64,000 nucleotides of DNA from Corallincola holothuriorum (GCF_003336225.1 NZ_QPID01000014.1:1-64000); one strand, 5' to 3'; counted from the stretch's first letter, positions 37,825 through 47,830 are shown. Notes: generated by a model from the letters alone, not told the origin. Numbers and translations: made by a program.

Positions 37825-38192
37825 TATTTTGTGTCTCTCTGTAAACATTGGCCTAACCAGGCCAGGTAATCGGCGCTACCATCTTCGATGGTTACCACCA
37901 AAAATTCGGGTACGTCGTAGGGATGCAGCTCCGTCAGCCGTGCCTCGAGATCCGACAGAGTGCCGTGGTCACTTTTAATAAGCAACTGTACCTCATTGGT
38001 TTGCTCGATCTTATCCTGCCAACGATAAATAGACTGCATTTGCGGAATAAGATTGACACAGGCAGCCAGGCGTTCTGCTACCAGACAGCTCGCGATCCGT
38101 TGTGCATGTTCAACGTCCGGGCACGTAGATAAGACCAGTTTGGCGGTGATTTGCTTTCGCTGTTCGGTGACGTTTTTTTCTGCTGATGGCAC
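37824..38192 (-). CDS. cutA: divalent cation tolerance protein CutA
   Basis: This is a 122-residue trimeric ferredoxin-like protein. VLSTCPDVEHAQRIASCLVAERLAACVNLIPQMQSIYRW (recognised in parts: AERLAACVNL and SIYRW) and HPYDVPEFLVV are family blocks. It was named from a copper tolerance phenotype but its biochemical role is still debated. Its stop overlaps the dsbD start, so the two are cotranscribed. It is divergent from fxsA. Confidence 0.95.
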   Translation of the reverse strand: MPSAEKNVTEQRKQITAKLVLSTCPDVEHAQRIASCLVAERLAACVNLIPQMQSIYRWQDKIEQTNEVQLLIKSDHGTLSDLEARLTELHPYDVPEFLVVTIEDGSADYLAWLGQCLQRDTK

Positions 38193-38310
38193 GGAAGGGA
38201 ACCTTGTTGCATTTAACCTGTCCCATTTTTAACCGGTTGCTGCATTGATAAAAGGGCATAACGCCCAAATATAGAGATTTAAGCCAACCCCACAGCATGA
38301 GAGGTGCATT

Positions 38311-38829
38311 TTGGCGTTTGTTCTTTTTTTGATGTTTATTCTTATCCCGATCCTTGAAGTTAGCGTCATTATCCAAGTGGGCAGCGTATTGGGTGTGATG
38401 CCCACGGTTGCACTGATGATCCTTTCAGCAATGATTGGCGCCTCACTCGTGCGCAGCCAGGGGGTTGCTACGCTGATGTCGGTGCGGCAAAAAATGGCTC
38501 AGGGCCAGATGCCCAGCACCGAGATTGTTGAAGGCCTGCTGTTATTGGTTGCCGGCGTGCTGCTGGTTACGCCTGGCTTTGTCACCGACATCGTCGGTAT
38601 CCTTATCCTGACGGCACCACTGCGTAAGTTGGTTGCGTTGGCATTGATCAAGCGCTTCCAGTTTCAGGTGGTCAATGCAGCGGCGCCTGGCGGGGCTTAC
38701 TATGCCCATGGCCGACCAGGGTTTGACTCATCGGCGGCCAGCGCCAATGAACCTCTGAATTCGACATCTACAGAGTCGAGTGACCGCCGTGGTCATGTGA
38801 TTGACGGCGAGTTCGAAAGAAAAGATTAG
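38311..38829 (+). CDS. fxsA: FxsA family membrane protein
   Basis: This 172-residue inner-membrane protein has about three hydrophobic segments in the first 110 residues (FLMFILIPILEVSVIIQV; VALMILSAMIGASL; GLLLLVAGVLLVTPGFVTDIVG). The GFVTDIVG loop is typical of FxsA, a suppressor of F-exclusion of phage T7 in E. coli. The start is TTG 38311, preceded by GAGAGGT; the next in-frame Met is at residue 8. It precedes groESL, as in E. coli. Confidence 0.9.
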   Translation: MAFVLFLMFILIPILEVSVIIQVGSVLGVMPTVALMILSAMIGASLVRSQGVATLMSVRQKMAQGQMPSTEIVEGLLLLVAGVLLVTPGFVTDIVGILILTAPLRKLVALALIKRFQFQVVNAAAPGGAYYAHGRPGFDSSAASANEPLNSTSTESSDRRGHVIDGEFERKD

Positions 38830-38880
38830 ATCTGTTTCAGCGGGTTAGGTTTGTTTTTTGATTTTTTTTCACCTGTCCCG

Positions 38881-38909
38881 CTTGGTTTTTTTCTACCCAT
38901 CCCCATCTT
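38881..38909 (+). promoter_or_regulatory. sigma-32 heat-shock promoter of groESL
   Basis: CTTGGTT (38881-38887) and CCCCATCTT (38901-38909), separated by 13 nt, match the RpoH consensus CTTGAAA-N13-CCCCATNT closely. They lie 68 nt before the groES start. Regulation by sigma-32 is inferred from this match. No CIRCE repeat is present. Confidence 0.85.
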
Positions 38910-38976
38910 AAATCCACCAGCGTCCTCAAGTGGCGCTTCTTATATCAACTAAAGGTTAATCTCGGGAGATCAATAG

Positions 38977-39267
38977 ATGACTATCCGTCCATTACAAGAC
39001 CGTGTTGTGGTTAAACGTTTGGAAGAAGAATCTACGTCAGCAGGCGGTATTGTCCTGACTGGCAGTGCTGCTGAAAAGTCCAGCAAAGGTGAAGTTGTAG
39101 CAGTAGGCGCTGGCCGCACCCTTGATAACGGTGACACTCGTGCCGTTGCCGTGAACGTTGGTGACACAGTTCTGTTCGGTGGTTACGTCGAAAAAGCCCA
39201 CAAAGTTGATGGTCAGGAGTTACTGATCATGAAAGAAGACAACGTACTGGCAGTGATTGAAGCGTAA
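38977..39267 (+). CDS. groES: co-chaperonin GroES
   Basis: This 96-residue protein forms the heptameric lid of the GroEL cage. [14 protein letters not shown] opens the protein, the mobile loop is [16 protein letters not shown], and [12 protein letters not shown] closes it. A GGGAG ribosome site precedes the ATG. groEL follows after 54 nt in the same operon. Confidence 0.98.
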   Translation: MTIRPLQDRVVVKRLEEESTSAGGIVLTGSAAEKSSKGEVVAVGAGRTLDNGDTRAVAVNVGDTVLFGGYVEKAHKVDGQELLIMKEDNVLAVIEA

Positions 39268-39309
39268 GTAATACGCGTATTCAGGTAATCAGAACGCTAA
39301 AGAATTTGA

Positions 39310-40980
<1,671 letters not shown>

Positions 40981-41043
40981 GCTTCGCCCATCTGTTAAGA
41001 GCCTTTAATTTCAATGGGTTAGAGGTGTTGTCAGACCCGTTGT

Positions 41044-41080
41044 GGGGCGGCATTGTGGTACAGCAGTGTTGCCCCTTTTT
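41044..41080 (+). terminator. terminator after groEL
   Basis: A 12-bp stem with G-U pairs (41044-41055 with 41064-41075) followed by T5 ends the groESL transcript. The 11-mer GTGGTACAGCA at 41055-41065, which recurs near the integrase start, overlaps its loop. Confidence 0.8.
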
Positions 41081-41202
41081 GTGACCTATATCTCATCAAA
41101 AATGTTCCAACCTCGGAACAACCCCCTAAAGCTCTATCACCCTGTTAACCTCCGCAGCCTCAAGTCACTGAATGACAACTGAATTAGGTCAAAGGAGAAG
41201 TA

Positions 41203-41394
41203 ATGGATCAGACCATGTTGGTAGAGGACTTTGTTTTGGACTCAATTGGATTAGAGAGCCTTCATAACGGAAAGCGTATCCCTCAAGTAAAACGTTGGGT
41301 CAGTTGCTCAGCTGGAGAGGCGGCGAAAACAATTGCTATGGGATTGCCAGCAATAACACTCTACGCTGGTTGTTGGAGAGGTGAGCTATCGTGA
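41203..41394 (+). CDS. small island protein, unknown
   Basis: This 63-residue protein begins MDQTMLVEDFVLDSIG. A near-perfect ribosome site (AAAGGAG, about 6 nt before ATG 41203) argues that it is real. It has no transmembrane segment, signal or known motif. Its TGA overlaps the GTG of the next gene (GTGA at 41391-41394), so the two are coupled. It is the first gene of the island after groEL. It may belong to the same accessory module as the integrase; a phage or antitoxin-type role is only a guess. Confidence 0.7.
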   Translation: MDQTMLVEDFVLDSIGLESLHNGKRIPQVKRWVSCSAGEAAKTIAMGLPAITLYAGCWRGELS

Positions 41395-41609
41395 AATTCG
41401 AGGGAACACTAAAGGGGTTGATAAAACGTGTCGAGGGGCTTGGGTTCCCACTGGAAGAGGTCAAGGAGATACCCTACGGACATCAATTGGTCTGCTCGAA
41501 GGGTCTCAAATTAAGCTGGTGGCCTAGTAAGGGGACGGTTTTGGCACAAGGCAAGGCAGGTGCTAAATGGGAATTGGAGTGGGATTGGGGAGATACGGAG
41601 CAGTTCTGA
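41391..41609 (+). CDS. small protein with TBP/dsRBD-like pattern, unknown
   Basis: This 72-residue protein starts at GTG 41391, overlapping the previous stop. It has a helix (GTLKGLIKRVEGLGFP) followed by beta strands ending in LKLSWWPSKGTVLAQGK. That pattern resembles small nucleic-acid-binding folds such as the N-terminal domain of RNase HIII (DUF3378), where a strand-turn motif ends in a Q-G-K. A nucleic-acid-binding role, perhaps as a toxin or phage protein, is inference only. It ends before a 305-nt gap with a terminator-like hairpin. Confidence 0.65.
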   Translation: MKFEGTLKGLIKRVEGLGFPLEEVKEIPYGHQLVCSKGLKLSWWPSKGTVLAQGKAGAKWELEWDWGDTEQF

Positions 41610-41914
41610 GTGTGTGGTAGGTGTCGCTGGAACGTGAATAGTATCTTCTACAGAAGCGTCTTGAGGGTGTCGAATTTGTTCACTCTGAACTTTTTGGCCA
41701 CTCTCTTATGCGTCGCTACGTGAAACCTGAAGGGCTATCCCTGCTGAATCATATTTGAGGCACGTAGCGCTACCCAAGCTGTTCAATAAACGACCCCTTC
41801 TATCTAAAAACTTTTTTCTAAAAAAACTAGGGTGTCGTTTTTCAAAGGCTACAGAGGGCGGTGCTAGGCAAAGGGAGCCTTAGAAGTTACCCCCCTGATA
41901 ATCATTGCGGGTAT
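41610..41914. other. non-coding island stretch with two inverted repeats
   Basis: There is no coding region in these 305 nt. An inverted repeat CGCTACGTG / CACGTAGCG (41714-41722 and 41761-41769) encloses a smaller AGGG...CCCT hairpin. A long imperfect hairpin (about 41788-41840) with a T-run on the plus strand could end the two-gene unit upstream. Confidence 0.5.
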
Positions 41915-42427
41915 TTAGGCGGGAGTATTTTCACTACAGACCTTGTAGACAGCATCGAAGTATTCAACGGGGTTGGTAGTCATTCCGCTCTTCGTTGTAT
42001 CAACAAAATAGTCTTTGTATCCACTGCCAAAAGTAACTCGAAATAAGTCACCCTCTTTGTCTCTCATAGCATCACAGGGTAATAGAAATACTTGGTAGCT
42101 GAAGCCTTCGTCGAAGTTGGTTGTACCCAAGCGCTCTCCCTTGAACTTACCCTTGGCATTCTTAACGTCTAGTTCAAACATATTGGTGATTGAGCCAACG
42201 ACAAGGGTGAGTTGCACTTTCTTACCTATTACCACAGCTCTATCAACTCTTAGACCTGACTCCCAACCTTCTGGATAGACATAGACGGGGCTCAGTTTGG
42301 AGGTCTCGAAGACTGTCTTCTCGAAACCGTGTAGAGCGTCGACTTCTTTACGGCCTTCTAAGCTAGTTGATGCACAGCCTGATGCGGCTAGGAGGATGCC
42401 TGCTAGGAGGTACGTCCTTGTTTTCAT
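41915..42427 (-). CDS. island lipoprotein of unknown function
   Basis: This 170-residue protein has a lipoprotein signal MKTRTYLLAGILLAASGC (lipobox AASGC). The mature part is beta-rich (VYVYPEGWESGLRVDRAVVIGKKVQL) and has two Cys (LPCDAM, YKVCSE) that could form a disulphide. Ser follows the lipid Cys by two residues and Ala is at +2, so outer-membrane sorting is expected. I recognise no family. It may be morphogenetic or superinfection-related cargo of the element, but nothing in the sequence proves that. Confidence 0.72.
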   Translation of the reverse strand: MKTRTYLLAGILLAASGCASTSLEGRKEVDALHGFEKTVFETSKLSPVYVYPEGWESGLRVDRAVVIGKKVQLTLVVGSITNMFELDVKNAKGKFKGERLGTTNFDEGFSYQVFLLPCDAMRDKEGDLFRVTFGSGYKDYFVDTTKSGMTTNPVEYFDAVYKVCSENTPA

Positions 42428-42891
42428 TTCGATATACTCGCTTATTCCATTGAAGCATTACATTCTGCTAAATTACCATATACCTTGCAACCTTTATGTC
42501 AGATAGGAAGCTCTTGGAGGTGATGAACTAAGGGTCTGTAATCAGTAGTATTTTAACCCTACTATACACTTGGCATGGTAGGTGCTACGTGTGTACGTAT
42601 CTCTACCTTGATCTTTAAGATCTCTTAGAGTCTCTTTAAGACTCTCTCTTAGTTATTTAGTAGTTATCTAGACTATAAGAGATCTTAGGGGTGCTCTTGC
42701 TAGGGGTCTCTAAGAATCGCTAGTTTCACTGGAATAGCCAAACAACGGCTGAGATAGCTGCTTGGGATGCCCGTAAGGTCTCCTGTGCGCACGCCTGAAG
42801 GCGCTTTGCTGTCTCGTCAGGGCAGCCCTTGCGGGGGGCTTCTTGGGTTTGCTCTAGCGGCCTCTTAATGATTATTTAAGATCTGATGATT
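42428..42891. other. non-coding island stretch rich in inverted repeats
   Basis: No gene is seen in these 464 nt. The left part (42578-42700) holds nested inverted repeats. GGTAG ... CTACC around ACGT-GTGT-ACGT lies at 42578-42606. TAAGATCTCTTA (42616-42627) is matched exactly by its reverse complement at 42676-42687, and AGAGTCT / AGACTCT lie at 42627-42633 and 42639-42645. The right part is GC-richer, with hairpins near 42810-42845. Confidence 0.55.
42616..42687. repeat. 12-bp perfect inverted repeat with inner palindrome
   Basis: The arms TAAGATCTCTTA (42616-42627) and TAAGAGATCTTA (42676-42687) are exact reverse complements 48 nt apart. A second repeat (AGAGTCT/AGACTCT, 42627-42645) lies between them. 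They may be binding sites for the nearby serine recombinase or an operator; this is inference. Confidence 0.55.
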
Positions 42892-43443
42892 TTAGGCCAC
42901 CTGCTTCAGCACTCTCTGTACAGTTTTAGGGGAGCATCCGACTTGTTTTGCGATAGCTGTGTTAGTTAAACCTTCGCCCTTAAGTTTATGGATTTCAGCG
43001 TTACGACGCATATCTGATGTCCGACCCTTATAAACTCCCTTATCCTTCGCCTTAGCGATGCCTTCCGCTTGACGCTCCTTGATCATAGACCTCTCAAACT
43101 GAGCGACTGCTCCTAGCATATTCAACATCAGCTCAGACATAGGGCTTGTGTCGTTAGCTGAGAAGGTGAGGGATTCCTTACAGAAACGGACAGTCACACC
43201 CTTGTTGTTCAGTTCGAGTACCAGTGAGCGGAGGTCGTCGATGTTCCTAGCGAGGCGATCAATACTGTGAACAATAACTAAATCACCGTCTCTCACATAG
43301 TCCAATAGCTCCACTAGCGCGGGTCGCTCCTTACTCCCACCTGAGCACTTATCGGTGAAGGCTTTATCGTAAGTCTCACCGTCTAGCTGTCGATCTGTAT
43401 TCTGGTCAGTGGTAGAAACTCGAATATAAGCGATAGTGGTCAT
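42892..43443 (-). CDS. serine recombinase (resolvase/invertase family)
   Basis: This 183-residue protein has the catalytic Ser in YIRVSTTDQN near residue 9 and the conserved Arg motif SIDRLARNIDDL. The E helix region is LGAVAQFERSMIKERQAEGI, and the C-terminal helix-turn-helix is EGLTNTAIAKQVGCSPKTVQRVL. It has the size of Tn3 resolvases and Hin-type invertases. It lies directly next to inverted repeats, but no invertible gene or Tn3-type transposase is visible. It could resolve element dimers or be a remnant of a transposon. Confidence 0.92.
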   Translation of the reverse strand: MTTIAYIRVSTTDQNTDRQLDGETYDKAFTDKCSGGSKERPALVELLDYVRDGDLVIVHSIDRLARNIDDLRSLVLELNNKGVTVRFCKESLTFSANDTSPMSELMLNMLGAVAQFERSMIKERQAEGIAKAKDKGVYKGRTSDMRRNAEIHKLKGEGLTNTAIAKQVGCSPKTVQRVLKQVA

Positions 43444-43493
43444 TGGACTCTTTTTTTGGTCACTAGGGTCTAGAGGCTAGGAGCCTACCCAAG

Positions 43494-43685
43494 TTGAGCA
43501 CTGATCGCAAGCCGCTAACCCGCATTCTACCGTTAGATAAGTGGACAGCCTTTAGGTGGTCAGTAGGGTATACCTTAGTGACCACAGCTTTTATCTGCTT
43601 CTTTGTCTATTGTTGGGAAGACTTAATCCACTCGATATCAATTTGGTCAGCTATCTTTTGGGCTGCTTCGGCAAGAAGTCCATAA
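43494..43685 (+). CDS. possible small membrane protein (doubtful)
   Basis: A 63-codon frame from TTG 43494 has an AGGAGC sequence about 10 nt upstream and encodes one hydrophobic segment (residues about 28-42). It is divergent from the serine recombinase. However, its last 79 nt overlap the integrase gene on the opposite strand, and the product matches nothing known. It is included only as a possibility. Confidence 0.22.
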   Translation: MSTDRKPLTRILPLDKWTAFRWSVGYTLVTTAFICFFVYCWEDLIHSISIWSAIFWAASARSP

Positions 43686-44872
43686 TCAGCTTTTGCGTAA
43701 TAACCGAATGACATGGTGCTGCCAGTGGCATGGCCTACGATTGATGCCGCCTCAAATTCTTTAATACCCGCTCGTTGGGCTGCCGTCACATAATGAACCC
43801 TGAGGCTGTGGAACGTGCGTGCCTTATCAGTAGTTATATGTGCTGTTTTAAAGCGGCTAAAAGTTCGACTAGCGTCTTTACCTTCCAGTTCGATAAGTGA
43901 ACCCTTGGAGCGACTATTGAGGCGCTCTGTGACGATTGAGCATGCCTGTTTTGGAATGGGAATGATCCGACTAGCCGATGCCGTCTTACCTTGAATAATC
44001 CTCATCAGGTAGCCATGCTCTGTATTCGTAATATCTTCAATCTGTACGTTACACAGTTCGCCTATTCTAGCTCCTGTATAGAGACCTAATCGGACTAGGT
44101 CGTGCAGGTTTGATTGGAGGTCTGCATTGAGAATAGATTGAAGTTCTAAGGCGCTGAATAGCTGCTTTTTCTCACCTTGTTGTGACGAAAAGTGCGAGAG
44201 GTCTAGGCTATGGAACGGACTTCTTTCCTTCTCAATATCACCCTGTTGATAGGCGTGTTTCCAAACCGACCTTAATCGGGAGAGGCGGGACGAAATAGTT
44301 GATTGGCTGAAATCTGTAGATAGAGATTCGACGTAGGCTACTACTTGTTTCTTATGGATACTGAGAAGCGCTATGTCGTTTTGCCGTATATGTCGCAAGA
44401 AGCTATCAACAGCTTGCGTGACTTTGTTAAGCGTATCAGCGGGTTTCTTGTTGTTACGCACTTTCCACGATAACAGGGTCTCACGTAGAGTTTGCGTGTA
44501 CGCCTCTTTTTGACCGTGTACGACGTGGTTATAAGCTGCCGCAGCCACTAAATCCTTTTCCCTCTCATCTTCCGTAGATTTGTTGCTAAAGCCCTGATAC
44601 TCCAACTCCCACATAGTCTCAGGGTCTTCTTTGCGTAGCTGATCTACTAGAGCCTTGAAACGTATCCTATCGGGATCGTAACTACTTGAGAGTTGAGCGC
44701 TGATCGTTGCTGTAATCTCGTCCCGACGGAGACGAGCTAATTTGAGGCTGTCTGTGTGAAGTGACTTTATAATGTCTGTTTGGTTGGGGTAGAGGTGTTG
44801 TAATGATGCAGGCACGCGGCGGCGATACCACCAGATATTTCCGCGTTTCTTGAGGTACTGATCCTTCGACAT
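43607..44872 (-). CDS. tyrosine recombinase / phage-type integrase
   Basis: The gene encodes 421 residues from ATG 44872 (MSKDQYLKKRGNIWWYRRRVP), which has GGAGTTG about 7 nt upstream; the frame runs on to 44908. The N-terminal arm-binding region resembles DUF6538-type integrases. The catalytic domain has TGARIGELCNV (Arg I), HSLRVHYVTAAQRAG (His-x-x-Arg), VGHATG and the nucleophile Tyr in SFGYYAKADYG. It should integrate and excise the island that lies between groEL and the right-hand sequence near 44.9-45.0 kb. Confidence 0.93.
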   Translation of the reverse strand: MSKDQYLKKRGNIWWYRRRVPASLQHLYPNQTDIIKSLHTDSLKLARLRRDEITATISAQLSSSYDPDRIRFKALVDQLRKEDPETMWELEYQGFSNKSTEDEREKDLVAAAAYNHVVHGQKEAYTQTLRETLLSWKVRNNKKPADTLNKVTQAVDSFLRHIRQNDIALLSIHKKQVVAYVESLSTDFSQSTISSRLSRLRSVWKHAYQQGDIEKERSPFHSLDLSHFSSQQGEKKQLFSALELQSILNADLQSNLHDLVRLGLYTGARIGELCNVQIEDITNTEHGYLMRIIQGKTASASRIIPIPKQACSIVTERLNSRSKGSLIELEGKDASRTFSRFKTAHITTDKARTFHSLRVHYVTAAQRAGIKEFEAASIVGHATGSTMSFGYYAKADYGLLAEAAQKIADQIDIEWIKSSQQ

Positions 44873-44883
44873 GATACAACTCC

Positions 44884-44907
44884 GTGATACAGCAACGTGG
44901 TACAGCA
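44884..44907. repeat. tandem 11-mers before the integrase start
   Basis: GTGATACAGCA (44884-44894) and GTGGTACAGCA (44897-44907) are adjacent, 13 nt apart, just upstream of the integrase ATG. The second is identical to 41055-41065 next to the groEL terminator. They could be integrase binding sites or att remnants; short length leaves chance possible. Confidence 0.4.
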
Positions 44908-44997
44908 TTTCGCCTTGGGAGCCGCATAATACAGGGGTTCCAGAGAAACACTAGGTGAGAGGGTAGTTTGATGTAGCCTTCCGCTTCCTAAGCGATC

Positions 44998-45027
44998 AAA
45001 AAACCCGCCATCTGGCGGGTTTTTTTA
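44998..45027. terminator. bidirectional terminator right of the island
   Basis: A CCCGCC/GGCGGG stem (45004-45009 with 45014-45019), an A-run on the left and T7 on the right. No gene visibly ends here on the plus strand, so it may be the remnant of an older transcription unit or shield the next gene. Confidence 0.75.
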
Positions 45028-45187
45028 TATCTGTTGGTAATGAAAAATTGCATTTACCGGTCTACTGATGACATGGCTGGTAGTGAAAAGTTCAGAGCCA
45101 GATCGATAAATTTGATCCATGCACGGAGATATCTCGTTCTCTGGCTATACTAAAAATCAAAACGATAAGAAACAGTAAGGGAAGCCA

Positions 45188-45901
45188 ATGCGGAAAGTTG
45201 TAAAGGCGCTTAGCCTTGCGCTGCTTGTTAGCGGTGCCGCACAAGCGACTGAAGTCACTGATGGTGTGGCTACTGCAGGCGATCGTTTTCCGAATTTTCC
45301 CCTACTCTCCCAGCAACTTGCGCAGCAACCAGAAAAAGACCTACAGGTTGAATACCGAGGCGCACAATTTGTTGTCTCTGAAGCATCGTCACAACCGCTG
45401 TTTTCCAGTACCAAGCATTCGGTGGCAACGTTGGTGGAGCATAGTCAGGATCTGTGGGAGCCAGCGTTCGACTCCGCGGAAGAAAAAGATCGGGTCAACT
45501 TGGGCGCTGAGTATCGTTACCAGGACTTTTGGGGAACGGTGGCTGTGTCACTGGTATCAGAGCTCAGTGAGCAGGCGCGGGGAGAATACGGTAAGTTAAG
45601 TTACAGCTACCCTTTGCAGGTGACCGGCGATCTGAAGCTGTTTCCAGAAGTGAGTTACACCTATATGAACGGTGAGTACGCTGAGCATTATCTTGGCCAG
45701 CCATTGCTTGCTGAAGATGGTAGTGCGGTCACGGAGGGTGCATCCAAGGTGAGTGTCGGCGTTGCTGCAAAGCAGGGTCTCAGTGAAAGCTGGCAACTGA
45801 ATTACAATGCCGCTGTTGGTAAGCTCGAAGCGAATGAAGCGAAAGCTGAGGCGCCAGTTTACGAATACACGTTAGGCGTTGGTGTGGCGTACAGCTTCTA
45901 G
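45188..45901 (+). CDS. outer-membrane beta-barrel protein
   Basis: This is a 237-residue protein with a signal peptide (MRKVVKALSLALLVSGAAQA). It has alternating amphipathic strands (NLGAEYRYQDFWGTVAVSLVSE; KLSYSYPLQVTGDLKLFPEVSYTYMNGEYAEHYLG, in parts) and a C-terminal Phe (VGVAYSF), the BAM recognition feature. The LFPEVSYTYMNGEY stretch resembles MipA/OmpV family barrels, though shorter than usual. The TATACT at 45147 is a candidate -10. The solute or partner is unknown. Confidence 0.75.
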   Translation: MRKVVKALSLALLVSGAAQATEVTDGVATAGDRFPNFPLLSQQLAQQPEKDLQVEYRGAQFVVSEASSQPLFSSTKHSVATLVEHSQDLWEPAFDSAEEKDRVNLGAEYRYQDFWGTVAVSLVSELSEQARGEYGKLSYSYPLQVTGDLKLFPEVSYTYMNGEYAEHYLGQPLLAEDGSAVTEGASKVSVGVAAKQGLSESWQLNYNAAVGKLEANEAKAEAPVYEYTLGVGVAYSF

Positions 45902-45966
45902 ACAAGATCAGCGGTACCCTTTTTTACTCGATTAATTGTCCCTTTCTCTTTTCCTTTCACGCTCGC

Positions 45967-46218
45967 TTATACCAGTGCGGCGACCGCTCTATATAACTCA
46001 ATTGCTCGGCTACGAGTGAGGTTGGACGCTTCAGCGGCCTGTCCTAAAGAGTTTGATACCTGCACGGATTCGGTTGCATCCTCCTCTGTCGTTTCTGACG
46101 AAGGCGGCGCTGCCACTACCTCACTGATACTGGCTAAGGCAGTTTGTTGCGCGTTATTACTCTGTGGTGGAAGCTGCTGCGTCACTGAGGCGGCGACGTT
46201 CGCATTTACGGGTTCCAT
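45967..46218 (-). CDS. small hypothetical protein
   Basis: This 83-residue protein is low-complexity in the middle (Ala, Ser, Glu, Thr, Val), begins MEPVNANVAASVTQQL and ends with a helix SRAIELYRAVAALV. It has no signal, zinc site or transmembrane segment. A weak TAGG sequence precedes the ATG. It lies convergent to the barrel gene and in the same orientation as the next small gene. It may be a real short protein of this lineage; nothing suggests its role. Confidence 0.5.
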   Translation of the reverse strand: MEPVNANVAASVTQQLPPQSNNAQQTALASISEVVAAPPSSETTEEDATESVQVSNSLGQAAEASNLTRSRAIELYRAVAALV

Positions 46219-46333
46219 TAACTTAAACCTATATCACCAAGCTGTAACGATGATCTGTTGAAAGCCTGCTCTAAGTTTAGTCGATTTTAACCCGCTTGCA
46301 TGGGGCGAAGCCGCTGGAGAAAGAGTGGACCGC

Positions 46334-46657
46334 TTACTTGGCTTTTAGGTTGCGCTTAAATTCTGCCAGTGTGCGCAGGAGCAGTTCCAGTTTGCTTACC
46401 CATGTTTTTAGTTGTGCTTCGAATTTGTCGGGCGAAGCCGATTTCAGTGGTTCGATCTCGGCAGCGAGCTCTTCAACATAGGGAACAAATCTGATCGCTT
46501 CACATTCAAAGCCTTGATCTTTACGGAAAACGGCGTCGAACTTCCCGACATCAAGCTGCAGCATTTCGTTGAGTATGGCATCAGCATCAATTGCTTGTCG
46601 GTAAGCCTGTTTTAAATTGGCACTGAGGTGTTCAAAAAGCTGGTCATGGCTCGACAT
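46334..46657 (-). CDS. conserved-looking hypothetical protein
   Basis: This 107-residue, helix-rich protein (MSSHDQLFEHLSANLKQAYRQAI ... LELLLRTLAEFKRNLKAK) has alternating acidic and basic helices and one Cys. It is cytoplasmic. It sits downstream of epmB on the same strand (76-nt gap) and could be cotranscribed. I cannot name a family. Confidence 0.68.
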   Translation of the reverse strand: MSSHDQLFEHLSANLKQAYRQAIDADAILNEMLQLDVGKFDAVFRKDQGFECEAIRFVPYVEELAAEIEPLKSASPDKFEAQLKTWVSKLELLLRTLAEFKRNLKAK

Positions 46658-46733
46658 CTAAAGCGGTTCTCTCATATCAAAGGTATCTATAGTCGGTTGC
46701 TATTCTAGCGCTTTCTTCTGCACATGGGCAGTG

Positions 46734-47798
46734 TCAGCTTTGCTGGAAAAAATCGAGATCTGTTTGCTCAATAAATGGGTTAAAACCTAAATCTATGGGG
46801 GTTTTGCTTTGCTGTCCGGCTATTTCACGGACAAACTTGGGTACTAAGAAACCGGGTAGACGCTGCATCATTGCTTTGTTTAGCGCCTGTACCCGTGCTA
46901 GCGGCAAGTCAAAGTGTTCTGCTTGGGCGACCTTATCCATTAGATGTAGATAATAGGGTTGTATATCGGCTTCAAACAGGCGTTCGCTTAACGCACACAA
47001 TGCATCGGCTGAGTCATTCACCTGTTGCAATAGTACGCTTTGGTTGAGCAGCCAGATCCCGGCTTGTTTTAGTTTCTGAGCTGCCCGTTGTAGTGCGTTA
47101 TCAATTTCATTGGCGTGATTAATATGCAGCACCATTAATGCTTTTAATCTTGAGCTGGCTAAGCGACTGACGAGCGCATCGGTAATACGGCTTGGTATCA
47201 CCACGGGTAAGCGCGTATGTATGCGCACACGGCGTAGATGGGGGATCTGCTCTAGCTGAGTCAGTAGCCAGTCAAGCTGCTGATCGTTGGCCATTAGCGG
47301 GTCGCCACCAGAGAGCAAAACCTCGTTAATCTCAGGGTGAGCCGCTATGTAGTCAAATGACTGTTGCCACTCCTGCTTGCTAGGGCTGTTATCGCCGTAA
47401 GGAAAGTGACGGCGAAAACAGTAACGACAGTTTACCGCACAGCCACCACGGAGGATCAGGAGGACACGGCTTTGATACTTGTGCATTAAGCCTGGTGCTT
47501 GGGTGTCATGTTCGCCAAGCGGGTCGCTAACATAACCGTTGGATGTAATGAGTTCATCGCTCAGCGGCAGAACTTGGCGTAGCAGTGGGTCATTCGGATC
47601 GCCTTTTACCATGCGATCGATAAATGGTTGAGGAACACGCATTGGAAATTGTTTTCTCGCCGCAAAGCCGTCGGCGAATGCAGTTTGATCTATCTCAAGC
47701 ATGGTAAGCAAAACCGCCGGATCGGTGATCGCTTTTGCCAGCTCTTGTTGCCATGGTCGTTCACCCTCGAGGGGTTTTCGGGTTATCATCTGCGGCAT
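46734..47798 (-). CDS. epmB: EF-P beta-lysylation protein EpmB
   Basis: This 354-residue radical-SAM enzyme is of the lysine 2,3-aminomutase type. The cluster motif is CAVNCRYC in [36 protein letters not shown] and [13 protein letters not shown] follow. EpmB converts alpha-lysine to (R)-beta-lysine for transfer to EF-P by EpmA. It is divergent from efp with a 32-nt gap, the same pairing as in E. coli. epmA is not in the window. The presence of the modifying enzyme predicts that Lys34 of EF-P is modified. Confidence 0.95.
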   Translation of the reverse strand: MPQMITRKPLEGERPWQQELAKAITDPAVLLTMLEIDQTAFADGFAARKQFPMRVPQPFIDRMVKGDPNDPLLRQVLPLSDELITSNGYVSDPLGEHDTQAPGLMHKYQSRVLLILRGGCAVNCRYCFRRHFPYGDNSPSKQEWQQSFDYIAAHPEINEVLLSGGDPLMANDQQLDWLLTQLEQIPHLRRVRIHTRLPVVIPSRITDALVSRLASSRLKALMVLHINHANEIDNALQRAAQKLKQAGIWLLNQSVLLQQVNDSADALCALSERLFEADIQPYYLHLMDKVAQAEHFDLPLARVQALNKAMMQRLPGFLVPKFVREIAGQQSKTPIDLGFNPFIEQTDLDFFQQS

Positions 47799-47830
47799 TT
47801 GAAATAATCAGCTTTGGTAACGAGGTAGAA

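Noticed and set aside
38830-38976. CIRCE operator before groES
   Set aside because: No inverted repeat of the CIRCE type is present; a sigma-32 promoter explains the region.
44930-45000. tRNA or tmRNA fragment as integration target
   Set aside because: No cloverleaf or T-arm could be drawn; the sequence only contains short chance matches.
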